64,000 nucleotides of DNA from Ancylobacter sp. IITR112 (GTDB lineage Bacteria > Pseudomonadota > Alphaproteobacteria > Rhizobiales > Xanthobacteraceae), in NCBI RefSeq assembly GCF_041415945.1, contig NZ_JBGCUS010000001.1:4494480-4558479 (forward strand), given 5' to 3'. The position numbers were made by a program, and so were the translations under genes. The notes beneath the pieces are model-generated. The model made no database searches and was not told the DNA's origin. It saw nothing but the letters and a program-made list of their open reading frames with translations. Below, in pieces: positions 24,350 through 34,700 of this stretch. Position 1 is the stretch's first letter, and each line of letters starts with the position of its first letter.

Positions 24350-25216
24350 TACCTCCTCCATCAATGGGTGCGCCCGCCACCGTGCACGGCGACGGGCCGA
24401 CAGGGCCGGGGCGGAACCGAAGGGCCTCATGGGTGCGGCGGGTGACGTCGACCCATGCTGCGGACGGCTGCTTCCGTGCCGAGAACATGGAAATAGCCCT
24501 TACCGACTCTCTAAATCTCTTGCAATCTCAATAGCTTAAAGTCATTCTAGACGGCGCGGCCCTTGTGTGGTCGGCAGCAAGGGGACACGCGGAAAAAGCG
24601 CGGTCGCAGAGGATGATAGTGCCGTCCGGGCGGTGGCGGCGGCTCACGGGCGCGCCGTGCCGGCCGGGAATTTTCCAAGGAGAAGTGTCACCCAAAGGCA
24701 ACAATCGCCGGGGCCAGGTGGCTTTTCCTTAGCGGCCGGGCGCCCAGCGGGGTGGCGCCGCCATCCGTTGGGTCAGGTGTGCGTTGTCGGAACATTCGGC
24801 ACAGACCGCGGCGTAGATTGGCGGAGCGCGAGCTTCGCCTGACACAGGCAACCCCGTTGCTGCATATCGGTACTACAGAAACGAAGCCGGCGCCCACAGA
24901 AAACGTAGATAAATCAATATGTTCTGGGGCCGTGCGGCGAGTTCAATCCTCTCTCGCAGCACCAGTTCCTGCTCCTTCACACCACAGAATATCAGGTGAT
25001 ACGAGACCCGCTGGTGAGGCAATCCGCGGGTCTGGGCGCGTGGCGGGCGTGCGGCGGCGGGGCGCGCCTTTGGCCGCGGGCACGGCAAGGCACTCCCCGG
25101 CGGGGGCGCCGGGGAGTGGTGTGCGCAAACGCTCCGTGTAAATGCGGCGCCGGCCCTGTGCCTCGGGTTCAACCCGGCGCGCCTTGCCGCGCCGCCGCGC
25201 CCGGGCGGTCTCCGGC
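24350..25216. other. Long gene-free stretch between fecI and the SDR gene
   Basis: About 870 bases with no ORF I can support. Near 24510-24550 lies an AT-rich patch (CTAAATCTCTTGCAATCTC and onward), the likely fecI promoter zone and a plausible place for an iron-responsive box, though I cannot name one. The strong hairpin at 25091-25118 is listed separately. The rest looks like neutral intergenic or decayed sequence. Confidence 0.5.
25091..25118 (-). terminator. Strong GC hairpin downstream of the SDR gene
   Basis: CACTCCCCGGC (25091-25101) and GCCGGGGAGTG (25108-25118) form an 11-bp perfect stem around a six-base loop, about 100 bases past the SDR stop. There is no U-tract on either side, so it may be a rho-type or REP-like structure rather than a classic intrinsic terminator. 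Confidence 0.5.
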
Positions 25217-25975
25217 TCAGGCGTTGAAGCCGCCGTCGACGGTGAGGGCGGTGCCGCTGATCTGCCGGGCGGCAGGGCTGGCGAGGAACGCCACCGCCGC
25301 GGCGACATCGGCCGGGGTGCCGTAGCGCCCCAGGGCGGTGAGCGCGCGCATGCCGTCCGCCTGTTCGCCATCGGCCGGGTTCATGTCGGTATCGGTGGCG
25401 CCGGGCTGCACGACATTGACGGTAATGTCCGCCGGGCCGAGTTCGCGGGCGAGGCCGCGGGTGAAGGACAGCAGCGCCGATTTGGTCATGGAATAGACCG
25501 TGACGCCGCCGAACGGCACGCGCTCGCCGAGACAGGAGCCGATGGAGATGATCCGCCCGCCGGCCTTCAGATGCGGGATCGCCGCCTGCGAAGCCAGCAC
25601 CACCGCGCGCACATTGACGTTCAACTGCGCGTCGATGTCGGCGAGGCTCATCTCCGCCACCGGCCCCTGACGGGCGATGCCGGCATTGTTGACGAGAATG
25701 TCGAGACCGCCGAGTCCCGCCACCGCCTCCTCGACGGAGCGCTTGACGGCGGCCGGGTCGCTGCTGTCGGCCTGGATGGCGAGGCCCCGCTGGCCTAGGG
25801 CCTCGATGGAGTGGACAAGATCGCCCGCCCGTTCCGCCGAGCGCTCATAGGTGAGGGCGACATCGGCGCCCTTTTCCGCCAGCGCCCGGGCGATCGCCGC
25901 GCCGATGCCGCGCGAGCCGCCCGTCACCAGGGCGCGCTTTCCGGCCAGTTCATTCGTTCCAGCATGTTCATTCAT
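25217..25975 (-). CDS. Short-chain dehydrogenase/reductase (SDR family)
   Basis: A 252-aa NAD(P)-dependent oxidoreductase with classical SDR motifs: TGGSRGIG cofactor loop (residues ~18-25), NNAG near 92, catalytic Ser in SIGSCLG, YSMTK (Tyr/Lys pair) and the QISGTALTVDGGFNA tail. The start MNEHAGTNELAGKRALVTGG at 25975 is used because longer versions run through the promoter region and the divergent gene. The substrate cannot be told. It is divergent to a TetR regulator with an operator between them, so the SDR is probably its target. Confidence 0.92.
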   Translation of the reverse strand: MNEHAGTNELAGKRALVTGGSRGIGAAIARALAEKGADVALTYERSAERAGDLVHSIEALGQRGLAIQADSSDPAAVKRSVEEAVAGLGGLDILVNNAGIARQGPVAEMSLADIDAQLNVNVRAVVLASQAAIPHLKAGGRIISIGSCLGERVPFGGVTVYSMTKSALLSFTRGLARELGPADITVNVVQPGATDTDMNPADGEQADGMRALTALGRYGTPADVAAAVAFLASPAARQISGTALTVDGGFNA

Positions 25976-25982
25976 GGCCAAA

Positions 25983-26012
25983 CCATTTATATAGTGATTG
26001 ATACATAAATGG
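25983..26012. promoter_or_regulatory. Operator palindrome between SDR and TetR genes
   Basis: CCATTTAT (25983-25990) and ATAAATGG (26005-26012) form a perfect 8-bp inverted repeat with 14 bases between, in an AT-rich intergenic patch. Arms and spacing suit a TetR dimer repressing both genes. Confidence 0.7.
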
Positions 26013-26056
26013 CTAGGACGGTTGATCGGCGCGGTCAAGCCTTTATATATCGAGCG

Positions 26057-26749
26057 ATGCAGAATTCGGACGAGACCTGCCGCAAGGGCGCGGCCCCCCC
26101 GTCCCGCCATCGCGGCCGGCCGCGCGCCTTCGACCGGGAGGCGGCTCTGGCGCAGGCGATGCGGCTGTTCTGGACCAGGGGTTATGAGGCGACCTCGATC
26201 GCCGATCTCACCGCCGCCATGGGCATTGGCGCGCCAAGCCTCTATGCCGCCTTCGGCTCCAAGGAGGCATTGTATGTCGAGGCACTGGAGCATTATACGC
26301 GCAGCTATGAATGCCTCGCCTGGGCCGGCTTCCGGGCGGCAGCAACGGCGCGGGAGGCGATCGCCGCGCTGCTGTTCGATTCGGCGGCGTCGCTGACCGG
26401 TTGTGTCGCCGACATTCCCCATGGCTGCATGGTGACGCTGGCCAGCGTCGACTGCGAGGAACATCGCGCGCTCGGCGATCACCTGCGCCTGTCACGCGCC
26501 GGCGGGCTGGAACAACTGACAGCGCGGCTGGCGCGCGGCGTCGCCGAGGGCGATCTCCCTGCCGGGCTCGATTGTCAGGCGCTCGCCCGTTTCCTTCAGG
26601 CCGTGCAGGCCGGCATGTCGCTGCTCGCCCGCGACGGCGTCGGGCGGGCGGAGCTTGAGGCGGTGGCCGAACTGGCGCTGCAGGGTGTCGATGCCCGCCT
26701 GGCGGCGGCCGCATCCGGCGGCCGTGCTCCCTTCTCCCCGCGTCCATAA
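26057..26749 (+). CDS. TetR/AcrR-family repressor
   Basis: A 230-aa regulator. The start MQNSDETCRKGAAPPSRHRG at 26057 is preferred, since an upstream ATG at 26009 lies inside the operator. N-terminal HTH: MRLFWTRGYEATSIADLTAA then MGIGAPSLYAAFGSKEALYV, the TetR signature. The C-terminal ligand domain is helical with PHGCMVTLA, as in the AcrR/YxaF-like group. Divergent from the SDR gene. Confidence 0.9.
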   Translation: MQNSDETCRKGAAPPSRHRGRPRAFDREAALAQAMRLFWTRGYEATSIADLTAAMGIGAPSLYAAFGSKEALYVEALEHYTRSYECLAWAGFRAAATAREAIAALLFDSAASLTGCVADIPHGCMVTLASVDCEEHRALGDHLRLSRAGGLEQLTARLARGVAEGDLPAGLDCQALARFLQAVQAGMSLLARDGVGRAELEAVAELALQGVDARLAAAASGGRAPFSPRP

Positions 26750-26911
26750 GCCGGCTCACGGTCGACAGCGCGGCCGCGCGGCGGCACAAAGCGTCCCGGG
26801 CGATGCAACGAAAGGCCCCCGCGGCGCTTATCCCTATCGGAGTAGGTTGCGTCGGACGATCGCACCTCTCCCCGGGCGTTGCCGCCCCAACCAAAGGAGA
26901 CCGAGAACCGC

Positions 26912-28687
26912 ATGTGTGGAATTGCCGGAGACGTTCGCTTTGATGGCTCGTTCGCGGATGCGCGCGCCATCTCGTCGATGATGGATGTGCTCGCCCCGCG
27001 CGGACCCGACGGGGCCGGGCTGGAGGCGCGCGGGCGCATTGCTTTCGGTCACCGGCGCCTGCGCATCATCGACCTCTCCGACAAGGCCGCGCAGCCCATG
27101 GTCGATCCCGAACTCGGGCTGACCCTGACCTTCAATGGCTGCATCTACAATTACCCCGAGCTGCGCGCCGCGCTGGAAGCCAAGGGCTACCGCTTCTTTT
27201 CCCAGGGCGACACCGAGGTGATCCTCAAGGCCTATCACGCCTGGGGCGAGGCCTGCGTCGAGCGTTTCCACGGCATGTTCGCCTTCGCCATCGCCGAGCG
27301 CGACAGTGGCGCGGTGGTGCTGGCGCGGGACCGCTTCGGCATCAAGCCGCTCTACTACACCGAAGGAAACAAGCGCCTGCGCTTCGCCTCCAGCCTGCCG
27401 GCGTTGCTGGCCGCGGGCGATGTCGACACCACGATCGACCGCGAGGCGCTGCACAATTACATGAGCTTCCACGCGGTGGTGCCGCCGCCGCGCACCATTC
27501 TGCAGGGTGTGCGCAAGCTCCCTCCCGCCACGGTCCGGCGCTACGCCCCCGACGGGTCCTTCACCGAGCGCGTCTACTGGCAACCTCCCTATGAGCGTCG
27601 CCCCGAGGATGCCGGGCTGACCGCCGAGGATTGGCGCGACCGGGTGCTGGACGCGCTGCGCACTGCCGTGCGCCGGCGCATGGTGGCCGACGTGCCGGTC
27701 GGCGTGCTGCTGTCCGGCGGGGTGGATTCTTCCATCATTGTCGGCCTGCTGGCGCAGGAAGGCCAGCGCGACCTCGCCACCTATTCCATCGGCTTCGAGG
27801 AGGCCAATGGCGAGAAGGGCGACGAGTTCGTCTATTCCGACCTCATCGCCAAGACCTTCGAAACCAACCACCACAAGATCTTCGTGCCGTCGGCCGATCT
27901 CATGGGCGCCCTGCCCGACACGATCCGCGCCATGTCCGAGCCGATGGTGTCCTACGACAATATCGGCTTCTACCTGCTCTCGCGCGAAGTCTCCAAGTCG
28001 ATCAAGGTGGTGCAGTCGGGGCAGGGTGCGGACGAAGTATTTGCCGGCTATCACTGGTATCCGCCGCTCGCCGACAGCAATGACGTGGTGGGCGACTATG
28101 CGCGCGGCTTCTTCGACCGCGATCATGCGACGCTGGCCCGCCAGTTGAATCCGGAATGGATGGCGGGCCGCGATGTCAGCCGCGATCTCGTCGCGGCGCA
28201 TCTGCTGGCGGAGGGGGCGGCCACGCCGGTGGACCGGGCCTTGCGGCTGGATTCGCAGGTGATGCTGGTCGACGATCCGGTGAAGCGGGTCGACAACATG
28301 ACCATGGCCTGGGGGCTGGAAGCGCGCGTGCCCTTCCTCGACCACGAACTGGTCGAACTCGCCGCCACCATCCCGCCGGAATACAAGCTGGCGCAGGGCG
28401 GCAAGGGCGTGCTGAAGGAAGCCGCCCGCCTCGTCGTGCCGCATGAGGTGATCGACCGGCCGAAGGGCTATTTCCCGGTGCCGCAGCTCAAATACATCTC
28501 CGGCCCCTATCTGGAGATGGTGCGCGACGTGCTCGGCGCGCAGGCGGCGCGCGAGCGCGGCCTGTTCCGGCAGGACTATCTCGACACGCTGTTCGCCGAT
28601 CCGGTGACGCATATCACGCCGCTGCGCGGTTCCGAACTCTGGCAGGTGGCGCTGCTGGAAATGTGGCTGCAGTCGCACGGCGTCTGA
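26912..28687 (+). CDS. asnO: N-acetylglutaminylglutamine amidotransferase (asparagine synthase-like)
   Basis: A 591-aa glutamine-dependent amidotransferase that makes the terminal amide of the osmolyte N-acetylglutaminylglutamine amide (NAGGN). The start MCGIAGDVRFDG is fixed by the catalytic Cys2, behind AAAGGAGA. The class-II glutaminase domain covers residues ~1-190. The synthetase domain has the pyrophosphate loop GVLLSGGVDSSIIVGLL at ~263-279 and GQGADEVFAGYHWYPP. Its grouping with the acetyltransferase-ligase and the M42 peptidase downstream is the specific signature of NAGGN operons, so ordinary AsnB is unlikely. 16 bases to the next gene. Confidence 0.93.
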   Translation: MCGIAGDVRFDGSFADARAISSMMDVLAPRGPDGAGLEARGRIAFGHRRLRIIDLSDKAAQPMVDPELGLTLTFNGCIYNYPELRAALEAKGYRFFSQGDTEVILKAYHAWGEACVERFHGMFAFAIAERDSGAVVLARDRFGIKPLYYTEGNKRLRFASSLPALLAAGDVDTTIDREALHNYMSFHAVVPPPRTILQGVRKLPPATVRRYAPDGSFTERVYWQPPYERRPEDAGLTAEDWRDRVLDALRTAVRRRMVADVPVGVLLSGGVDSSIIVGLLAQEGQRDLATYSIGFEEANGEKGDEFVYSDLIAKTFETNHHKIFVPSADLMGALPDTIRAMSEPMVSYDNIGFYLLSREVSKSIKVVQSGQGADEVFAGYHWYPPLADSNDVVGDYARGFFDRDHATLARQLNPEWMAGRDVSRDLVAAHLLAEGAATPVDRALRLDSQVMLVDDPVKRVDNMTMAWGLEARVPFLDHELVELAATIPPEYKLAQGGKGVLKEAARLVVPHEVIDRPKGYFPVPQLKYISGPYLEMVRDVLGAQAARERGLFRQDYLDTLFADPVTHITPLRGSELWQVALLEMWLQSHGV

Positions 28688-28703
28688 GCGGGAGGAGAGC
28701 AGC

Positions 28704-30395
28704 GTGACACCCAATTGTGCCCTCGATGTCGGCTGGGGCCGGCTGATCTTCGGCCAGACCTTCGACAGCCTGCCCGACCTCGTGGAAACACTGCGCGAGG
28801 AAGGGCCGGACCGGCGCGACATCGCCGTCTATATCGAGGAGCCGCATGTGCTCCTCTCGCATGCGCCGCAGGAGGTGTTCCTCGATCCCTCGCACACGTT
28901 CCGGCTCGATCTCGCCACCTATCGCCCTTCCGACCGCCCGCCCGCGGGCTTCCTCATCCGGCCGCTGGAGACGGGAGCCGATGCCGACGCCATCAACCGC
29001 ATCTATGCGTCGCGCGGCATGGTTACCGTGCCGCTGGAGTTCTTCCAGTCGCCGCGCACGCCGGACCCTCTGACCTATCTGGTGGCCGAGGATGAAGCGA
29101 CCGGGCGCATCGTCGGCACGGTCACCGGCGTCGATCACGGCCTCGCCTTTGGCGACCCCGCGCGCGGCGCCTCGCTCTGGTGCCTCGCGGTCGATCCGCA
29201 GGCGCGCCAGCCCGGCATTGGCGAGGCGCTGGTGCGCTGCCTCGCCGAGCGCTTCGCCGCGAGCGGCGCGGCCTTTCTCGACCTGTCGGTGATGCACGAC
29301 AACGGGCAGGCGATCGCGCTTTACGAGAAGCTCGGTTTCGCGCGCGTGACCTTCTTCACGGTGAAGCGCAAGAATCCGATCAACGAGAAGCTGTTCGCCG
29401 GGCCGGAACAGGGCGAGGGCTACAACCCTTACGCCCAGATCATCATCAACGAGGCGCGGCGCCGGGGCATTCTGGTCGAGCCGATCGACCCCGCCGGCGG
29501 CTTTTTCCGGCTGGCCTTCGGCGCCCGCACCGTGCGCTGCCGCGAGAGCCTGTCGGAGCTGACCTCGGCGGTGGCGATGTCGATCTGCGACGACAAGAGC
29601 ATCACCCGCCGCATCGTCGCCGAGGCCGGGGTGCGCGTGCCCGCGCAACTCACCACCAGCGCGCCGATGGAAGAGATCGCCGGCTTCCTCAAGCGCCATG
29701 GCCGGCTGGTGGTGAAGCCGTCACGCGGCGAGCAGGGGCAGGGGGTGAGCGTCGGCGTGGCGACGCTGGACGAACTCGACGCCGCCATCGCCGAGGCGCA
29801 TAAATTCTCCAGTGAGGTGCTGGTTGAGGAGTGCGTGGAGGGCGAGGATCTGCGCCTTGTGGTGATCAACTTCAAGGTAGTGGCCGCCGCCATTCGTCGG
29901 CCGGCGGCGGTGATCGGCGATGGGCGCAGCACGGTAGGCGAACTCATCGAGGCGCAGAGCCGGCGCCGTGCCGCCGCTACATCGGGAGAATCGCGCATTC
30001 CCTGCGACGGCGAGACCGAGCGCACGGTGCGCGATGCCGGCTTCACCATGGGGTCGGTGCTGGCGGCGGGTCGGGAGCTGAAGGTGCGGCGCACCGCCAA
30101 TCTGCACACGGGCGGCACCATTCACGACATCACCGACATGGTGCATCCCACGCTCGTGGAAGCGGGCATCAAGGTGGCGCGGGCGATCGACATTCCCGTC
30201 GTCGGGGTCGATCTCATGATCACATCGCCGACCGGGCCGGACTATGCCTTCATCGAGGCGAATGAGCGCCCGGGCCTTGCCAATCACGAGCCGCAGCCAA
30301 CCGCCGAGCGCTTCATCGACCTGTTGTTCCCCCTCGCCATTCCCGCCGGGGTACGCCACGTGATGGACACCCCGCAGGGGAGGGCGGAGGGATGA
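28704..30395 (+). CDS. ngg: N-acetylglutaminylglutamine synthetase (GNAT plus ATP-grasp fusion)
   Basis: A 563-aa bifunctional enzyme building acetylated glutaminylglutamine. The GNAT acetyltransferase domain spans about residues 95-230 (VDPQARQPGIGEALVRCLAE, MHDNGQAIALYEKLGF). The ATP-grasp ligase domain follows (GRLVVKPSRGEQGQGVSVGV, EVLVEECVEGEDLRLVVINF, VVGVDLMITSPTGPDYAFIE). It begins with GTG at 28704 behind GGAGGAG. Its stop overlaps the ATG of the next gene (ATGA at 30392-30395), so the three genes form one operon induced, in known cases, by osmotic stress. Confidence 0.93.
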   Translation: MTPNCALDVGWGRLIFGQTFDSLPDLVETLREEGPDRRDIAVYIEEPHVLLSHAPQEVFLDPSHTFRLDLATYRPSDRPPAGFLIRPLETGADADAINRIYASRGMVTVPLEFFQSPRTPDPLTYLVAEDEATGRIVGTVTGVDHGLAFGDPARGASLWCLAVDPQARQPGIGEALVRCLAERFAASGAAFLDLSVMHDNGQAIALYEKLGFARVTFFTVKRKNPINEKLFAGPEQGEGYNPYAQIIINEARRRGILVEPIDPAGGFFRLAFGARTVRCRESLSELTSAVAMSICDDKSITRRIVAEAGVRVPAQLTTSAPMEEIAGFLKRHGRLVVKPSRGEQGQGVSVGVATLDELDAAIAEAHKFSSEVLVEECVEGEDLRLVVINFKVVAAAIRRPAAVIGDGRSTVGELIEAQSRRRAAATSGESRIPCDGETERTVRDAGFTMGSVLAAGRELKVRRTANLHTGGTIHDITDMVHPTLVEAGIKVARAIDIPVVGVDLMITSPTGPDYAFIEANERPGLANHEPQPTAERFIDLLFPLAIPAGVRHVMDTPQGRAEG

Positions 30396-31555
30396 CGCGG
30401 CTGACCATTGACGCGGATTACCTCGCCAAGGTGCTGCGCCGGCTGCTCGCCATTCCCAGCCCCACCGGCTACACCGACACCATCGTCCGCTTCGTCGCCA
30501 AGGAACTCGCCCATTTCGACCTGAAGGTCGAACTGACGCGCCGGGGCGCCATACGTGCGGTTCGTCCGGGCGGCACGCCGCTCGGCGCGCGGGCGCTGGT
30601 CGCGCATGTCGACACGCTGGGCGCGCAGGTGAAGATGCTGAAGGAGAACGGGCGCCTGTCGGTCGTTCCCATCGGCACCTGGTCGGCGCGCTTTGCCGAG
30701 GGGGCGCGCGGCACCGTGTTCACCGAGAAGGGCGGCTATAGCGGCACCATACTGCCGCTGAAGGCCTCTGGCCACACCTTCAATGACGAGGTCGACCATC
30801 TGCCGGTCGGCTGGGACCATGTGGAGATGCGGGTGGATGCGCGCGCCCGCAACGCGGCCGATCTGCATCACCTCGGCTTCGAGATCGGCGACATCATCGC
30901 CATCGACCCGCAGCCGGAATTTCTCGACAATGGCTTCATCGTCTCGCGCCATCTCGACGACAAGGCCGGCGTCGCCGTGATGCTGGCGGCGATCAAGGCG
31001 CTGCATGAGGTGAAGGCGGAAACGCCGGTCGATATCCACTGGCTGTTCTCGATCGCCGAGGAAGTGGGCGTCGGCGCCTCCGCCGTGCTCGATGCCGATG
31101 TCGCCTCGCTGGTGGTGATTGACAATGGCACCACCGCGCCGGGGCAGAATTCCGACGAATTCGGTGTCACCGTCTCCATGGCGGATGAAAGCGGGCCGTT
31201 CGACTACCACCTCACCCGCAAGCTGGTGGAACTATGCCGCGCCAACGACATTCGCTACCAGAAGGACGTGTTCCGCTTCTACCGCTCGGATTCCGCCAGC
31301 GCGGTGGTGGCAGGGGCGGATGTGCGCACCGCCCTCATCACCTTCGGCGTCGACGCCTCGCATGGATATGAGCGCATCCACATGCATGCGCTGCGCTCGC
31401 TGGCGGAACTGGTGACCGCCTATGTCGTCAGCCCGGTGGAAATCACCCGCGACTTCCAGCAGACGGCCGACCTCAAGGGCTTCACCCGCCAGCCGACGCG
31501 GGAGGCGGTGCAGCAGCTCTCCTCCGATGTGGGGAGCGACGAGTTGGAGGAATAG
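30392..31555 (+). CDS. M42-family peptidase of the NAGGN operon
   Basis: A 387-aa metallo-aminopeptidase-like protein found as the third member of NAGGN operons; its exact role there is not settled (turnover of the osmolyte or of a precursor is assumed). Metal-binding motifs are VAHVDTLGAQ (His), SRHLDDKAGVAVMLAA (the bridging Asp), FSIAEEVGVGAS (catalytic Glu pair) and the C-terminal YERIHMHAL His. Translationally coupled to ngg. Converges with the autotransporter gene. Confidence 0.9.
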   Translation: MTRLTIDADYLAKVLRRLLAIPSPTGYTDTIVRFVAKELAHFDLKVELTRRGAIRAVRPGGTPLGARALVAHVDTLGAQVKMLKENGRLSVVPIGTWSARFAEGARGTVFTEKGGYSGTILPLKASGHTFNDEVDHLPVGWDHVEMRVDARARNAADLHHLGFEIGDIIAIDPQPEFLDNGFIVSRHLDDKAGVAVMLAAIKALHEVKAETPVDIHWLFSIAEEVGVGASAVLDADVASLVVIDNGTTAPGQNSDEFGVTVSMADESGPFDYHLTRKLVELCRANDIRYQKDVFRFYRSDSASAVVAGADVRTALITFGVDASHGYERIHMHALRSLAELVTAYVVSPVEITRDFQQTADLKGFTRQPTREAVQQLSSDVGSDELEE

Positions 31556-31702
31556 GCGGGCTCGACATCGGCAAAATCTATCCCCCGGGCGCCCTCCGCC
31601 AGGACGACCCGGGGCCTTCGCATCGCCGCGGCGCCGAACCGCGCCGCGCCGTCGCGAAGAGCCGGCGGAACCCGCATTCCGCCGGGACTTCGGAACGCCG
31701 TC

Positions 31703-34700
31703 TCAGAAGCTGAGCTTGAAGCTGGCGTTGAAGCCGTTTTCCGTGACGCCGTCGCCGAACTGGCCGGTATAGGCCACGCCGAGCGTGCCGCCGGCACCGA
31801 CCCGCAGGTCGAGGCCGGCTTCCAGAACCGCGGCATCTTCGGCGATGGCGACCCCGCTCGCCGCGAAGGGGGCCGAACCCAGGAAGGCCTGCGTCGCCAT
31901 CGGGGTGATGTCGCCAAAGGCATGGCGCCAGCCGGCCGCGCCGCGCAGCGTGGTGTCCAACCCGCCGATTATCACCTCCCGCTGCGCGCGCAGGCCGAGC
32001 GTGGTGAAGCTTGTTTCCATGTCGTTGCCGCCGCTGGCCAGCGCCGCGCCGCCGCCCTGCTCGGAATAGCCGTCCGTGTCGAGGCTGACATAGGCGAGGT
32101 TGGCGAAGGGCTCGAAGGCGGCGAACGCCGTGTCGATACGGTAGCCGACCTCGCCGAAGGCCTGGAACAGGCCGGCCGTATAATCGGCGCTGAGGCTGTC
32201 GGTGAAGCCGGGAAAGGCGACCGAGCGCGCGGTCGATACGTCCTGCCACGTATAGGCGAGGCCGGCGCGCAGCGCGAGCGCGCCCCACTGGTTGCCGCCA
32301 TAGGCGCCGAGGTGCCAGTTGTCGCTGTCGCCCGAGGCGCCGCGCCCGCTGAACGAGGTGGAACTGTAGCCGCCGGCGACGCCGAGCCTCCAGCCGCCGT
32401 CGAAGCCGGCATCACCGCCGATCAGGAAGCCGCCGGTCGCGCCATTGAGCCCGGCGGCGTTGGTCGTGCCGTCGAAACCGGTCCAGGAGCCGAAGCCGGT
32501 GGCCCAGATCGCCCGCTCGGGCGTGGTTGCCGCCGCCGGCGCCGCCTTATAGGCGAGCCCGTCGTCAATGGCCCGGCCGGCCGCCGTGGCGGCGGCGGGC
32601 GCGGCATAGCCCAGCACCGGCACGGCGGAGGCGCCGACCGCCCCCTGTGCCGCGCGCACACGGTCGATCATCACCGTGCGGATCAGGCCGCTCTGTTCGA
32701 CGAACAGGCTCTGCGACGACGCATGGATGTCGCCGCCAAGCTGGTCGAAGGCGGCGCGCGCCTGCGCGTCGGAGGGAAGGAACAGCAGCGCATTTCGCAT
32801 GCCCGCCGTCGGCCCGGTGCCGGGGAGCGTGTCGAGCGCGCCGGCGACCGCGAACTGGTTGCCCGTGACGGCGGCGGCAGTGAAGTCGCGCGCCTGATCG
32901 AAACGGACATAGATGTCGTTGCCGGTGTTGGTCGAGGTGAGCCCGACAAAGGCGGAGATTTCCACCTCGCCCGCGACATTGCCGAAATTGCCGTTCACCC
33001 CGCCGGCCGCGGACAGCACATGATAGTCGGTGCCGAAGGCGATGGCGTCGACCGCGCGCAGCCGGATCCCGGCGCCGGAATCGATGGTTGCCACGCCGCC
33101 GGCGGCGATCAGATCGGTCTGGCCGGCGAGATCGACATCGACGCTGTAAGTGGCACCCGCCTCGAAGGCCACATCGCCGGTGAACAGCGCCGTGTCGCCC
33201 GTCCCGCCATCGGCGAGGCTGAAGACGCGGTGATTGGTGAACAGGTCGAGACCCTTGAACTGGGTCGTTTCGGCGGTCTCGGCAAAGGAGGCCGCGTAGA
33301 CCGTGCCCTTGTTGGTGAGTGTATCTGTGCCCTCGCCGAAATCATTGATCCCGGTGACCGCCCACACGCCTGAATTGTCGAACGTGTCGTCGGCGCCGGT
33401 GAGAGCCACGCGGCCGATCAGGTTGCCGGCATTGGCGAGGACGATCCGGCCGCCGGTGGCCGTGACCGCCACGGCGGCGGATGCGGCGGCGATCTGCTCG
33501 CGGGTGATGTCGCCGTCGAGCACCGGCAGCGCCTGGCTGATGATGATGCCGCCGGATTCGTTGGTGAGTGTCGCTCCGCCGGTGCCGTCCTTGGCGGAAT
33601 AGTCGCCGCTGTCGACCGTGATGCCGCCGGTGATGAAACCGAACTGTTCGAATTCGTCGCCGTCGAGCCCGGGGCCGTTGATGATGGTCACGCTGTCGCC
33701 GTCGGCGTAAATGGCGCCATAGCCGGGCGAGGCGATGAGACCGCCGCGATTCTCGATCCGCGTGTCGCCCTCGACGAGATAGGCGAGCACGGCATAGTCC
33801 TTGGTGCTGGTGATCTGGCCGCCGGTACCGTTGTGCAGGTCCACATCCCCGCCGACGACGACGAAGGAGGCGCCGCTATAGGTGCCGCCGGCGAGCGTGC
33901 CGCTGCCATTGGTCACGGTCGCGTCGCCGCCAACTTCATAGATGTCGATGCCGTATTGGCTGCCGGACATCGTGCCGCTGCCATTCTCGACGGTCACATC
34001 GCCCTTGCTGGACCAGACGGCGAGGGCGGTGGTGCCGGTGATGGAACTGGCGTCGTTCGAGATCCAGACATCCCCCGAGATCTCGTTGGCGAAGACGCCA
34101 TTGCTGCTTTTGCCGGTGCCGTTGATGACGCTGCCATTCTCATTGATCAGCGTCAGGCTGTCGGCGTCCCAGGCGGTGAGGCCGGACGAGCCGCTGATGG
34201 CGTTCTTGGCACCACCTGAATTGGTGACCTTGACGGCGCCGACCTCGTAGAAAATGGCGCCGGCGAAGTTCCGGCCGGTCGCCGTCAGCGAGCCCTCGAC
34301 CGTGATCTCGATATCGGAGGCGACGATTTCGAGCGCGTTGGCCTTCGTGCTGACAGTGCCGATCGTGCCGGTCACCTTGCCATCGGTGGTCTTGAGATAG
34401 ACGCCATCCCCGTAAGCATTGGTGATGGTGCCGGATGTCTGGTGGATGTCGATATTGCCGCCGTCGGAGAGGGTGATGTCGATGCCATCGGCGACATCGC
34501 CGGCTATGTTCACCGTGCGGTCGGTGCGGCCGCTGCTGACGGTCTCGTCATAGCCATTGGGCGAGGGGGGCGTGCAGGTCACCACCGTGCCGTCGCGCAC
34601 GCAGTCCGCCTGCGCCGGCGTTGTCAGGCCGGACAGCGCCGCCATGAGCGCCCCGCCGACAGCGACTCTTCCGGTGGCGCGCCTGCGGCTCACCCGGCGT

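Noticed and set aside
24567..24842. A 91-codon plus-strand frame between fecI and the SDR gene
   Set aside because: No recognisable family, no ribosome binding site, and composition typical of random GC-rich frames.
25217..26482. A 421-codon version of the SDR
   Set aside because: It would run through the operator and the divergent TetR gene; family similarity begins only near 25940.
26834..28822. A 662-codon frame antisense to the NAGGN amidotransferase gene, and similar long antisense frames at 799-2391, 6297-7571, 9199-11193, 10916-12688, 31922-33373 and 39824-41569
   Set aside because: They are shadows from high-GC third codon positions of well-recognised genes. They have no family motifs and a skewed composition rich in Arg, His and Gly.
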